From Streptomyces davaonensis JCM 4913 (GTDB lineage: Bacteria > Actinomycetota > Actinomycetes > Streptomycetales > Streptomycetaceae), in NCBI RefSeq assembly GCF_000349325.1, contig NC_020504.1:6668053-6732052 (forward strand): a stretch of DNA of 64,000 nucleotides, given 5' to 3'. Positions 18,335 to 26,678 of the stretch are shown here, one piece after another. A program made the translations under genes and the position numbers. The stretch's first letter is position 1, and each line of letters starts with the position of its first letter. Under the pieces are notes generated by a model. It was not told the DNA's origin and did no database searches. It was given only the letters and a program-made list of their open reading frames with translations.

Positions 18335-19306
18335 CTACCGCAGGGAGAACGCGTACACCGTCTCCGAGCGGAACACCTCGCCGGGCCGCAGCACCGTGCT
18401 CGGGAACTCAGGACGGTTGGGGGAGTCGGGGAAGTGCTGGGTCTCCAGGGCGATGCCGTCGCCCGGCGCGAAGGGATCGGCGAGATGGTCGGCGGTGTAC
18501 AGCTGGAGTCCGGGCTCGGTCGTCGACACCGTCAGCACCCGCCCGGACGCCGGGTCGTGCAGCTCGGCGACCTCCACCGGGGTGTCCGTCACCCCCTTGT
18601 CCAGCACGAAGTTGTGGTCGTAGCCGGAGCCCACCTTGCGCGGGGCACGGAAGTCGAATCGAGTGCCCTCGACGGGCTCCTCCTCGCCGGTCGGGATCAG
18701 ATCCGCGTCCACCGGCGTGAACCGCGAGGCGGCGATGCGCAGTTCATGTCCGCCCGCGTTCCCCGCACCGGCCAGGTTGAAGTAGCTGTGGTTCGTCAGG
18801 TTCACCACGGTCGGCGCGTCCGTCACCGCCTCGTACACGATCCGCAGCGCGCCGTCCGCGTCCAGCGAGTACGTCGCCGCCAGTTCGAGCCGGCCCGGGA
18901 AGCCCTCCTCGCCGTGCGCCGAGACCCGGCTCAGCCGCACCCCGTGCGCGACCGGCTCCGCGTCCCACACCCGCTGGTCGAAACCGCGCTCACCGCCGTG
19001 CAGACAGTTCGGGCCGCTGTTCACCGGCAGCGCGTACGTCAGCCCGTCCAGGGTGAAGCGGCCCCGCGCGATCCGGTTGGCGTACCGCCCGACCAGCGCG
19101 CCGAAATACGGCCCGGGATGGGCGGGGTAGTCGGCCGGCTCCGCGAACCCCAGCACCACGTCCGCGGCGACGCCGTCCCGGTCCGGGACCTCCACCGACT
19201 GCACGATCCCGCCGTACGTCAGCACCCGCACCCGGACACCGGCCCGCTCGAGCGTCCAGCGGTGCACGGCCGTGCCGTCGGAAAGTGTGCCGAAGAGTTC
19301 GTTCAT
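18335..19306 (-). CDS. galM: Aldose 1-epimerase (galactose mutarotase)
   Basis: A 323-aa mutarotase that interconverts alpha and beta anomers of aldohexoses. The family blocks are all visible: YGGIVQSVEVPDR, LVGRYANRIA, catalytic His in NLTNHSYFNL, YDHNFVLD and catalytic Glu in ALETQHFPDSPN. Length is typical. It is convergent with the GH3 beta-glucosidase, and an anomer converter next to a beta-glucosidase is a natural pairing. The start is ATG 19306. Confidence 0.94.
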   Translation of the reverse strand: MNELFGTLSDGTAVHRWTLERAGVRVRVLTYGGIVQSVEVPDRDGVAADVVLGFAEPADYPAHPGPYFGALVGRYANRIARGRFTLDGLTYALPVNSGPNCLHGGERGFDQRVWDAEPVAHGVRLSRVSAHGEEGFPGRLELAATYSLDADGALRIVYEAVTDAPTVVNLTNHSYFNLAGAGNAGGHELRIAASRFTPVDADLIPTGEEEPVEGTRFDFRAPRKVGSGYDHNFVLDKGVTDTPVEVAELHDPASGRVLTVSTTEPGLQLYTADHLADPFAPGDGIALETQHFPDSPNRPEFPSTVLRPGEVFRSETVYAFSLR

Positions 19307-19321
19307 GTGCGGAACCCTAAG

Positions 19322-20221
19322 TCACCCGGTCTTCGCCGTGACCGTCCGGTAGGCGATCTCGGCCAGCCGCGCCTGCCCGTTCACGCTCGGATGGAACCAG
19401 TCCCAGCGGCTCAACTGCTCCATCCCGAACCGGTACGCGTACACCGCGCCGCCGTCGAACCGGCACCGCCGGTCCTTGGCGCACACCTCCTTCAGCGCCT
19501 TGTTGTACTCCTCCACCCGCTTCTGCACCGTCTCCCGCCGCAGCGTGGCCGCAGCGTCCAGCGAGTCCGCGTCCTCCAGCATCGACGGGCAGATGCCCAG
19601 CTTCCACACCTGCTTGCCCAGTTCGTTGGTCCGCCCCTGGGACCACAGCCGCTTCAGATCCGGCACGCTCGCCACATACACCTGCGCCTTCGGCAGCGCA
19701 CCCCGCAGCGTCCGCAGCGCCTCCTCGAACTGCGCGCGGAAGTCGGCCACCGGCGTCATCGCCTCGGTGGTGTCCCGGCAGGCGTCATTGGCCCCCGCCA
19801 TCACCGTCACCAGCTCCGGCTTCCGGGTCGCCGCCTGCGCCATCTGCCCGGCCAGATCCGTCATCCGCGCCCCGGTGACCGCGTAGTTCCAGCTCCGCTC
19901 GGCCGCCTCGGTCTCACCCAGCAGCCGCACCGCGAGACTGTCCACGTCCGCACTGCTGCCGGTCGCCCACGACACCTCCGGACAGTCCGCGAGCACCGAG
20001 CAGGCGTCGAAGCCACGGGTGATGGAGTCCCCCACGGCCGCGACCGAGTCCGGGCTGCGGTCCCACACCGGGGTCGGCTTCGGCTTGGGCTTCGCTCGCT
20101 GCGCGTCCGTACCGGAGGGACCTGGTGAGTTCCCCCCGACGGCATCGCACCCCGCCAGCCCCAGGACGGCCGCGGACAGCACAGCGAGCACTGTTCGTTT
20201 ACGGTGACCGATGTTCCGCAT
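19322..20221 (-). CDS. SGNH/GDSL hydrolase lipoprotein
   Basis: A 299-aa surface lipase/esterase. The lipobox LGLAGC places Cys at about residue 26. A Pro/Lys-rich spacer follows, then the SGNH blocks: VAAVGDSITRG (nucleophile Ser), VTVMAGANDAC, and DWFHPSVNGQ with the Asp-x-x-His pair. Cys residues at ADCPE, ICPSM and CRFDG suggest disulfides. Streptomyces has several relatives, secreted lipases of the GDSL family. ATG 20221 is preceded by GAGGGG. It is upstream of galM on the same strand by 15 bp, so they may be one transcript. Confidence 0.92.
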   Translation of the reverse strand: MRNIGHRKRTVLAVLSAAVLGLAGCDAVGGNSPGPSGTDAQRAKPKPKPTPVWDRSPDSVAAVGDSITRGFDACSVLADCPEVSWATGSSADVDSLAVRLLGETEAAERSWNYAVTGARMTDLAGQMAQAATRKPELVTVMAGANDACRDTTEAMTPVADFRAQFEEALRTLRGALPKAQVYVASVPDLKRLWSQGRTNELGKQVWKLGICPSMLEDADSLDAAATLRRETVQKRVEEYNKALKEVCAKDRRCRFDGGAVYAYRFGMEQLSRWDWFHPSVNGQARLAEIAYRTVTAKTG

Positions 20222-20477
20222 GCGCCGCTGATCCCCTCGCTCGTCGACTACACGTCCCCTCCCCATACAACGCGTGGGAGTTCCCGAGCGCGCGCGATGC
20301 AACGGTTCCACCCTCTACAGGCGTCCTGCCGGGTGAATGGCGGGCGTTTCACGGCACCGGGACCGACGGTACGTCACACTCCTTGCGCCGCCGCACGGTA
20401 GCCTCGCCATCAACGTGGCTGCCTCGCCACGGCCGTCCGCCAGTTCGCAAGATGTCCCGCTCTGCCCGGAGGTCCCG

Positions 20478-20972
20478 GTGACGACACGTGGAGTTCTGTA
20501 CGTGCACTCCGCGCCGCGCGCGCTGTGCCCGCACGTCGAGTGGGCCGTCGCCGGGGTGCTCGGCACACGCGTCAATCTCGACTGGATCCGGCAGCCCGCC
20601 GCGCCCGGCACCTGGCGCTCGGAGTTCTCCTGGCAGGCCCAGCCGGGCACCGCGTCGAAGCTGGCGTCGGCCCTGAGAGGCTGGCACCTCCTCCGCTTCG
20701 AAGTGACGGCGGAACCCTGCCCCACCGCCGAGGGCGAGCGCTACAGCTGCACCCCCGACCTCGGCATCTTCCACGCCGTCACCGGCATCCACGGCGACAT
20801 CCTGATCCCCGAGGACCGCCTCCGCGCGGCCCTGCTCCGCAGCCAGCGAGGCGAGACGGACCTGGAGGCCGAACTGTCCAAGCTGCTGGGCAAGCCCTGG
20901 GACGACGAGTTGGAGCCCTTCAGGTACGCGGGAGAAGGCGCCCCGGTGCGCTGGCTGCACCAGGTGGTCTGA
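20478..20972 (+). CDS. DUF3145 domain protein
   Basis: A 164-aa actinobacterial protein of unknown function beginning with TTRGVLYVHSAPRALCPHVE, the family signature. GGAGG at 20468-20472 places the start at GTG 20478, not at the upstream ATG. It is convergent with the fatty-acid synthase operon, the conserved position of this gene in Streptomyces. The family has no proven role. No membrane or signal segment is present, and the C-terminal half is acidic and ends with WLHQVV. Confidence 0.92.
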   Translation: MTTRGVLYVHSAPRALCPHVEWAVAGVLGTRVNLDWIRQPAAPGTWRSEFSWQAQPGTASKLASALRGWHLLRFEVTAEPCPTAEGERYSCTPDLGIFHAVTGIHGDILIPEDRLRAALLRSQRGETDLEAELSKLLGKPWDDELEPFRYAGEGAPVRWLHQVV

Positions 20973-20987
20973 GTTTCGCGGAACGCG

Positions 20988-21023
20988 TGAAGGGCCCCCA
21001 CCTCAAGAGGCGGGGGCCCTTCA
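20988..21023. terminator. Terminator shared by DUF3145 gene and fab operon
   Basis: TGAAGGGCCCCC (20988-20999) and GGGGGCCCTTCA (21012-21023) form a perfect 12-bp stem with a 12-base loop between two convergent stops. Confidence 0.9.
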
Positions 21024-21041
21024 GCTACGTACGGAAGTCGC

Positions 21042-22313
21042 TCAGATCGTCCTGAACGCCAGCACCACGTTGTGGCCGCCGAAGCCGAACGAGTCGTTCA
21101 GCGCGGCGATCCGGCCCTCGACGGGAAGCTTGCGGGCCTCGCCGCGGACCACGTCCGCGTTGGCCTCGGCCTCGGGGTCGAGGTTCTCGACGTTGATGGT
21201 CGGCGGAGCCACCCGGTGGTACAGGGCGAGCACGGTCGCGACGGTCTCCACACCACCGGCACCACCCAGCAGGTGACCGGTCATCGACTTCGTGGCCGAG
21301 ACGGCCATGTGGTCGGCGTCGTCACCGAACACCTTCCGCAGCGCCTTCAGCTCGGCGATGTCACCGGCCGGCGTCGAGGTGGCGTGCGCGTTGACGTGCA
21401 CGATCTCCGCCGGGTCCAGATCCGTGCGCTCCAGCAGGTTCTGGAGGGCGTGGCTGATGCCGCGGCCTTCCGGCTCCGGCTGCACGATGTCGTGGCCGTC
21501 GGCGGAGATGCCCTGGCCGACCGCCTCGGCGTACACCCGGGCACCGCGCTTGGCGGCGTGCTCGGCGGACTCCAGGACGACCACACCGGCGCCCTCGCCG
21601 AGGACGAAACCGTCCCGGGCGACGTCGTAGGGGCGCGAGGCGCCCTCGGGGTCCTCGTTGTTCTTGGACATCGCCATCATGTTGCCGAACGCGGCGATGG
21701 GCAGCGGGTGGATCGCCGCCTCGGTGCCGCCGGCGACGACCACGTCGGCGCGGCCGGAACGGATCATCTCGATGGCGTAGCCGATGGCCTCGGCGCCGGA
21801 GGCGCACGCGGAGACCGGCGTGTGCACGCCCGCACGGGCGCCCACGGCCAGACCCACGTTCGCGGAGGGGCCGTTCGGCATCAGCATGGGGACGGTGTGC
21901 GGGGAGACGCGGCGGACGCCCTTCTCCTTGAGCACGTCGTACTGGTCGAGCAGGGTCGTCACGCCACCGATGCCGGAGGCGATGACCGCACCGAGCCGGT
22001 CCGGGTCGACGTTGGAGTCCTCACCGGCGCGGTCGGTGAAACCGGCGTCGGCCCAGGCCTCCTTCGCTGCGATCAGCGCGAACTGGGCCGAGCGGTCAAG
22101 ACGTCGGGCCTGCGGACGGGGGATCACCTCGGTCGGCTCAACGGCGACCGGTGCGGCGATACGGACTGCCTGGTCGGCGGCCCACTCCTGCTCCAGGGCC
22201 TTGACACCGGAACGTCCGGTGACGAGACCCTCCCAGGTAGAGGCCGCGTCGCCACCCAGCGGTGTGGTTGCGCCGATACCGGTGACGACCACGGTGCGAT
22301 TGGTCGAGCTCAC
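21042..22313 (-). CDS. fabF: 3-oxoacyl-ACP synthase II (KASII)
   Basis: A 423-aa elongating condensing enzyme of type II fatty acid synthesis. The catalytic triad is present: Cys in SACASGAEAIG, His in NAHATSTPAGD and His in ATKSMTGHLLGGAGG. The C-terminal DSFGFGGHNVVLAF is characteristic. Start is GTG 22313 with GGAGAAAG 6-8 bases upstream. It is the last gene of the fabD-fabH-acpP-fabF operon and is separated from acpP by 82 bp that include a small hairpin. Confidence 0.97.
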   Translation of the reverse strand: MSSTNRTVVVTGIGATTPLGGDAASTWEGLVTGRSGVKALEQEWAADQAVRIAAPVAVEPTEVIPRPQARRLDRSAQFALIAAKEAWADAGFTDRAGEDSNVDPDRLGAVIASGIGGVTTLLDQYDVLKEKGVRRVSPHTVPMLMPNGPSANVGLAVGARAGVHTPVSACASGAEAIGYAIEMIRSGRADVVVAGGTEAAIHPLPIAAFGNMMAMSKNNEDPEGASRPYDVARDGFVLGEGAGVVVLESAEHAAKRGARVYAEAVGQGISADGHDIVQPEPEGRGISHALQNLLERTDLDPAEIVHVNAHATSTPAGDIAELKALRKVFGDDADHMAVSATKSMTGHLLGGAGGVETVATVLALYHRVAPPTINVENLDPEAEANADVVRGEARKLPVEGRIAALNDSFGFGGHNVVLAFRTI

Positions 22314-22352
22314 GGGAATTCTTTCTCCAACGGGATACGGGATTCAGCGGCG

Positions 22353-22370
22353 CCACCGCCGGGTGGCGGG
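22353..22370 (-). terminator. Attenuator-like hairpin between acpP and fabF
   Basis: CGCCACC (22353-22359) pairs with GGTGGCG (22364-22370) around a 4-base loop. It lies in the acpP-fabF gap. A weak stop here would let acpP be made in excess over fabF, which the cell needs; this is inference. Confidence 0.4.
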
Positions 22371-22395
22371 GCCGGGCACTTCCGGCCTAAGAGAC

Positions 22396-22644
22396 TCAGG
22401 CCTGGTGCTTGAGGATGTAGTCGGTCGCGTCGCCGACCGTCTTGAGGTTCTTGACGTCCTCGTCCGGGATCTTGACGTCGAAGCGCTCTTCGGCGGCGAC
22501 GACGACCTCGACCATGGACAGGGAGTCGACGTCCAGGTCGTCGGTGAAGGACTTGTCCAGCTGGACGTCCTCGACCGGGATGCCGGCGATCTCGTTCACG
22601 ATGTCGGCGAGACCGGCGACGATCTCTTCCTGAGTGGCGGCCAT
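22396..22644 (-). CDS. acpP: Acyl carrier protein
   Basis: The 82-aa acidic carrier of fatty-acid intermediates. The phosphopantetheine site is Ser in DDLDVDSLSMVEVV (residue about 41). The ATG at 22644 has GAAGGAG about 8 bases upstream. It is preceded by an 82-bp gap after fabH that may hold a secondary promoter. It is too short to be mistaken for a polyketide ACP domain, and its place in fabD-H-P-F marks it as the housekeeping ACP. Confidence 0.98.
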   Translation of the reverse strand: MAATQEEIVAGLADIVNEIAGIPVEDVQLDKSFTDDLDVDSLSMVEVVVAAEERFDVKIPDEDVKNLKTVGDATDYILKHQA

Positions 22645-22726
22645 GTCAGGCGCTCCTTCGTAGTAATCCAGAGGGTTGGCAGTGCTTTCCGCAGCGGATC
22701 GAAAACGATGATCCGGCACGGAGTGC

Positions 22727-23728
22727 CTAGGGGAGAGTAACGACAGTGGCGGCGTACACGAGACCCGCCCCGAAGCCGATGACGAGCGCGGTGTCGCCGC
22801 TCTTCGCCTCGCCGGTCGCCAGAAGCCGCTCCATCGCGAGCGGAATCGAGGCGGCCGAGGTGTTGCCGGTGGTGCGGATGTCACGGGCGACCGTGACGTG
22901 CTCCGGCAGTTTCAGCGTCTTCACCATCGAGTCGATGATCCGCTCGTTGGCCTGGTGGGGAATGAAGACGTCCAGGTCGTCCGGGGTGATTCCGGCCGCG
23001 TCCAGCGCCTGCTGGGCGACCTTCGCCATCTCGAACACGGCCCAGCGGAACACCGCCTGGCCCTCCTGCGTGATCGCAGGGAACTTGTCGACCTCGCCGT
23101 TGCGGTAGTCCGTCCACGGCACGGTCTGCTTGATCGTCTCGGACTTGTCGCCCTCGGAACCCCAGATGCTGGGGCCGATGCCGGGCTCGTCGGCCGGGCC
23201 CACGACGACCGCGCCCGCGCCGTCACCGAACAGGAAGGCCGTCGCGCGGTCCTCCAGGTCGGTGAGGTCGGACAGCCGCTCGACGCCGATGACCAGGACG
23301 TACTCGGCGGAGCCCTCGGTGATCATGCCCTTGGCGAGGGTGAGGCCGTAGCCGAAGCCCGCGCAGCCGGCCGAGATGTCGAAGGCGGCGGCCTTGTTCG
23401 TGCCGAGCTTGTCGGCGATCTCGGTGGCCACGGCCGGGGTCTGCTTGAAGTGCGAGACGGTCGAGACGATCACGCCGCCGATCTGCTCCGCGGAGATCCC
23501 CGCGTCGGCGATCGCCTTGCCGGACGCCTCGACCGACATCGCGGCGACGGTCTCCTCGTCGGAGGCCCAGTGCCGCGTCTCGATGCCGGAGCGCGAGCGG
23601 ATCCACTCGTCGGACGAGTCGATCGTCTCAAGGATGACCTCGTTGGGCACGACCCGGGTGGGGCGGTAGCCGCCCACGCCGAGGATGCGCGCGTACGGGG
23701 CGCCCTTGCTGGGCTTGATCTTCGCCAT
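22727..23728 (-). CDS. fabH: 3-oxoacyl-ACP synthase III (KASIII)
   Basis: A 333-aa initiating condensing enzyme that joins acyl-CoA starters to malonyl-ACP. The catalytic residues are Cys in DISAGCAGFGYGL, His in FIPHQANERI and Asn in IRTTGNTSAASIP. In Streptomyces this enzyme takes branched starters and so sets iso/anteiso membrane lipids. ATG 23728 has AAGGAG 10 bases upstream; the open frame continues further but the extension is not conserved-like. It follows fabD by 17 bp. Confidence 0.97.
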   Translation of the reverse strand: MAKIKPSKGAPYARILGVGGYRPTRVVPNEVILETIDSSDEWIRSRSGIETRHWASDEETVAAMSVEASGKAIADAGISAEQIGGVIVSTVSHFKQTPAVATEIADKLGTNKAAAFDISAGCAGFGYGLTLAKGMITEGSAEYVLVIGVERLSDLTDLEDRATAFLFGDGAGAVVVGPADEPGIGPSIWGSEGDKSETIKQTVPWTDYRNGEVDKFPAITQEGQAVFRWAVFEMAKVAQQALDAAGITPDDLDVFIPHQANERIIDSMVKTLKLPEHVTVARDIRTTGNTSAASIPLAMERLLATGEAKSGDTALVIGFGAGLVYAATVVTLP

Positions 23729-23745
23729 GCTGCTCGGACTCCTTG

Positions 23746-24666
23746 TCAGGCCGTGTGCTCGGCGATGAGCTCGCGAGCGGCGTCGAGGTCGTCGGGGGTC
23801 TTCAGGGCCAGCGTCGGTACGCCCTTCATCGCGCGCTTGGCGAGACCGGTGAGCGTGCCGCCGGGGCACACCTCGATCAGCGCCGTCGCGCCGAGGCCGA
23901 CGAAGGTCTCCATGCACAGGTCCCAGCGGACCGGGTTGGCGACCTGCCCGACCAGCCGCTGAAGCACCTCGGCGCCGGTGGCGACGGTCTTGCCGTCCTT
24001 GTTGGAGACGTAGGGCAGCGTCGGGTCGGCGGGCGAGAGCGCCTTGGCGGCCTCGGCCAGCGTGTCGACGGCGGGCGCCATGTGGTGCGTGTGGAAGGCA
24101 CCGGCGACCTTGAGGGGCACGACCTTGCGCACGCCCTCGGGCTTGTCCTCGGCGAGGACGGCGAGCTGCTCCAGGGTGCCGGCGGCCACGATCTGGCCGG
24201 CGCCGTTGATGTTCGCCGGGGTCAGACCGAGCTTCTCCAGGTGCGCGACCGAGGTCTCGGGGTCGCCGCCGAGCAGCGCCGACATCCCGGTCTCGGTGAT
24301 CGCGGCGGCCTCGGCCATGGCGAGCCCGCGCTTGCGTACGAGGGTCAGCGCGGCGGTGTCGTCCAGGACGCCCGCGAAGGCGGCGGCGGTGATCTCACCG
24401 ACGCTGTGTCCGGCGACGGCGCCCGGGGTCACGGCACCCAGTGCCGCGGCGGACAGGATTCCGGCGGCGACCAGCAGCGGCTGGGCCACGGACGTGTCCC
24501 TGATCTCGTCCGCGTCGGCCTTGGTGCCGTAGTGGACGAGATCGAGGCCGATGGCGTCGGACCAGGCGGCGACGCGGTCAGCGGCACCGGGCAGGTCGAG
24601 CCAGGGAGTCAGGAAGCCAGGCGTCTGGGCGCCCTGGCCGGGAGCGACGAGTACGAGCACTCTCAC
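23746..24666 (-). CDS. fabD: Malonyl-CoA:ACP malonyltransferase
   Basis: A 306-aa transferase that loads malonate onto ACP for fatty acid synthesis and, in Streptomyces, also for many polyketide synthases. The active-site Ser is in VAGHSVGEITAA (about 97), the Arg in VRKRGLAM and the His in GAFHTHHM. The N-terminus LVLVAPGQGAQTPGF is typical. The start is GTG 24666. It is the first gene of the fab operon, 83 bp after the FasR gene, and that gap holds a striking inverted repeat. Confidence 0.97.
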   Translation of the reverse strand: MRVLVLVAPGQGAQTPGFLTPWLDLPGAADRVAAWSDAIGLDLVHYGTKADADEIRDTSVAQPLLVAAGILSAAALGAVTPGAVAGHSVGEITAAAFAGVLDDTAALTLVRKRGLAMAEAAAITETGMSALLGGDPETSVAHLEKLGLTPANINGAGQIVAAGTLEQLAVLAEDKPEGVRKVVPLKVAGAFHTHHMAPAVDTLAEAAKALSPADPTLPYVSNKDGKTVATGAEVLQRLVGQVANPVRWDLCMETFVGLGATALIEVCPGGTLTGLAKRAMKGVPTLALKTPDDLDAARELIAEHTA

Positions 24667-24723
24667 ACTCTCTCTTGGGGACGGCCACGGCCGCCCGTGG
24701 GGACAGGGACGAAGAACACGAGG

Positions 24724-24750
24724 GGGTTTTGTGGGGCCCCGACAAAACCC
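24724..24750. promoter_or_regulatory. Inverted repeat in the fasR-fabD gap (candidate FasR site or terminator)
   Basis: GGGTTTTGT (24724-24732) and ACAAAACCC (24742-24750) flank GGGGCCCC. It lies 58 bp before the fabD start and its right arm abuts the FasR stop codon. FasR is known to activate the fab operon in S. coelicolor by binding upstream of fabD; whether this repeat is the site is my inference. A terminator for fasR is the alternative. Confidence 0.55.
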
Positions 24751-25955
24751 TATGGCTGAGTATCCCCGTCGACCAGACGTCCCAGGATGAGCGCGATCCG
24801 CAGCGTGAACGCGGAGCGTACATCCGACGGCGACCAGCCGGTGACGTCAGTCACACGTCGAAGCCGGTAGCGCACGGTGTTGGGATGCACGAACAGCATC
24901 CGGGCGGCGCCTTCGAGACTGCTCGCCTGTTCCAGATAGACGGAGAGGGTCTCCAGAAGCGCGGACCCGGCTTCCTCCAGCGGTCTGTAGATCTCCTCCA
25001 CCAACTGCTCGCGCGCGCTCGGATCCCCGGCGATGGCGCGTTCCGGAAGCAGATCGTCCGCCAGTACCGGCCGCGGGGCGTCCTGCCAGGCGGAACACGC
25101 CTTGAGCCCGGCGGCGGCGGCCTGCGCGGAGCGGGTGGCGGCCAAAAGATCCGGCACGATGGGCCCGGCGACCACCGGTCCGGCGGCATACGGCCCGATC
25201 AGCGACTTGGCGACGGCGAGCGGGTTGTCGTTGCCACCGGCGATGACGACCAGCCGGTCCCCGAGCACCCCGGTGAGCACCTGGAGCTTGGCGTGCCGGG
25301 CGGCCCGCCGGATGGCCTCGACGGTCAGCTCGGAGTCCCCGTCGGGGGCGGTGCCGAGCACCACGCACACATGTTCCGGCGAGTTCCAGCCGAGCGCGGC
25401 GGCCCGGGAGACGGCGCCCTCGTCGGCCTCCCCGCTCAGCACCGCGTTCACGACGAGCGACTCCAGCCGGGCGTCCCAGGCACCGCGTGCCTCGGCGGCC
25501 TGGGCGTAGACCTGGGCGGTGGCGAAGGCGATCTCGCGGGCGTAGACGAGGAGCGCCTCGCGCAGCAGGGACTCGTCGCCCGGGGCGGCCACCTCGTCGA
25601 TGGCGGACTCCATGACCTCGATGGTCGTCCGCACCATCTCCACGGTCTGCCGCAGTGTGATGGCCCGGGTCAGCTCACGAGGTGCCGTCCCGAACACATC
25701 GGTGGAGATGGCCTGAGGGGCATCGGGATGCCGGAACCACTCGGTGAAGGCCGCGATACCGGCCTGGGCGACCAGCCCGATCCAGGAGCGGTTCTCCGGG
25801 GGCATCGCCCGGTACCACGGCAGCGTCTCGTCCATGCGCGTGATGGCCTGGGCGGCGAGGGATCCGGAGGACTTCTCCAGCCGCTTCAGGGTCGCGGAGT
25901 GCGGGTGGGCGTCGTGTGCTGCGGCTTCGGACTTACGGGCTTCGGGTTCGGGCAC
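24750..25955 (-). CDS. fasR: PucR-family activator of the fatty acid synthase operon (FasR-like)
   Basis: A 401-aa regulator. The C-terminus holds the PucR-type HTH: LSVYLEQASSLEGAARMLFV followed by HPNTVRYRLRRVTDVTGW. The middle has a GGDEF-like/PucR sensing region (LTGVLGDRLVVIAGGND) and the N-terminus a family-specific helical domain. In S. coelicolor the equivalent gene directly upstream of fabD activates fabDHPF, so the position supports the name. The start is GTG 25955 with no strong ribosome site. It is divergent from the pirin gene by 63 bp. Confidence 0.9.
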   Translation of the reverse strand: MPEPEARKSEAAAHDAHPHSATLKRLEKSSGSLAAQAITRMDETLPWYRAMPPENRSWIGLVAQAGIAAFTEWFRHPDAPQAISTDVFGTAPRELTRAITLRQTVEMVRTTIEVMESAIDEVAAPGDESLLREALLVYAREIAFATAQVYAQAAEARGAWDARLESLVVNAVLSGEADEGAVSRAAALGWNSPEHVCVVLGTAPDGDSELTVEAIRRAARHAKLQVLTGVLGDRLVVIAGGNDNPLAVAKSLIGPYAAGPVVAGPIVPDLLAATRSAQAAAAGLKACSAWQDAPRPVLADDLLPERAIAGDPSAREQLVEEIYRPLEEAGSALLETLSVYLEQASSLEGAARMLFVHPNTVRYRLRRVTDVTGWSPSDVRSAFTLRIALILGRLVDGDTQP

Positions 25956-26018
25956 GGGGACAAGACTGCCTTATCCGGACGGGACTGTGCGCTGCCGGGG
26001 TCTACGGTGGGGTCCGTG

Positions 26019-26672
26019 ATGGATGTACGGCGCGCGGCTGAGCGCTACCCAGGCGGCGAGGCGGCAGCGGGAATCTCCTCCCGGCACGCCTTCTCCTTCG
26101 GCCCCCACTACGACCCGGACAACCTCCGCTTCGGCGCGATGATCGCCTGCAACGAGGAACGTCTCGCGCCGGGCGCGGGGTTCGACGAGCACCCGCACAG
26201 CCACACGGAGATCGTGACGTGGGTGGTGGAGGGCGAGCTGACCCATCGCGACTCCACCGGCCACGAGACCCGGGTCCGGGCCGGCGACGTCCAGCGCCTC
26301 AGCTCGGCGGCGGGCGTCCGGCACGTGGAACGCAACGACGCCGCCACGCCCCTCACCTTCGTCCAGACCTGGCTCGCCCCGCTGTCCCCGGGCGGGGAAC
26401 CGGCGTACGAGATCGTCCCCGGGATCGCCGACTCCACCCCCTACGCCGTTCCCGAGGCGGGCACGCTGCTGCACGTCCGCCGCCTCGGCGCGGGCGAGCG
26501 CACCGCGGTGCCGGACGCGGAGTGGGTGTACGTCCATGTCGTGCGCGGCGAGGTGCGGCTGGGGGAGGAGACGCTGGGCGCGGGGGACGCGGCGCGGATC
26601 AGCGCGGCGAAGGACATCGAGGCGGTCGGGATCACCGCCGTGGAGCTGCTGATGTGGGAGATGTCCGGCTAG
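26019..26672 (+). CDS. Pirin family bicupin protein
   Basis: A 217-aa two-cupin protein. The metal site is in the N-terminal cupin: FDEHPHSHTEIVTWVVEGE (two His and Glu) and VRHVERND (His). The family includes quercetinases and redox-sensing cofactors, and the activity of this member cannot be fixed. Start ATG 26019 is adjacent to an in-frame GTG 26016. It is convergent with a serine hydrolase 6 bp away, so the two genes leave almost no room for a terminator. Confidence 0.9.
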   Translation: MDVRRAAERYPGGEAAAGISSRHAFSFGPHYDPDNLRFGAMIACNEERLAPGAGFDEHPHSHTEIVTWVVEGELTHRDSTGHETRVRAGDVQRLSSAAGVRHVERNDAATPLTFVQTWLAPLSPGGEPAYEIVPGIADSTPYAVPEAGTLLHVRRLGAGERTAVPDAEWVYVHVVRGEVRLGEETLGAGDAARISAAKDIEAVGITAVELLMWEMSG

Positions 26673-26678
26673 CAGGCG

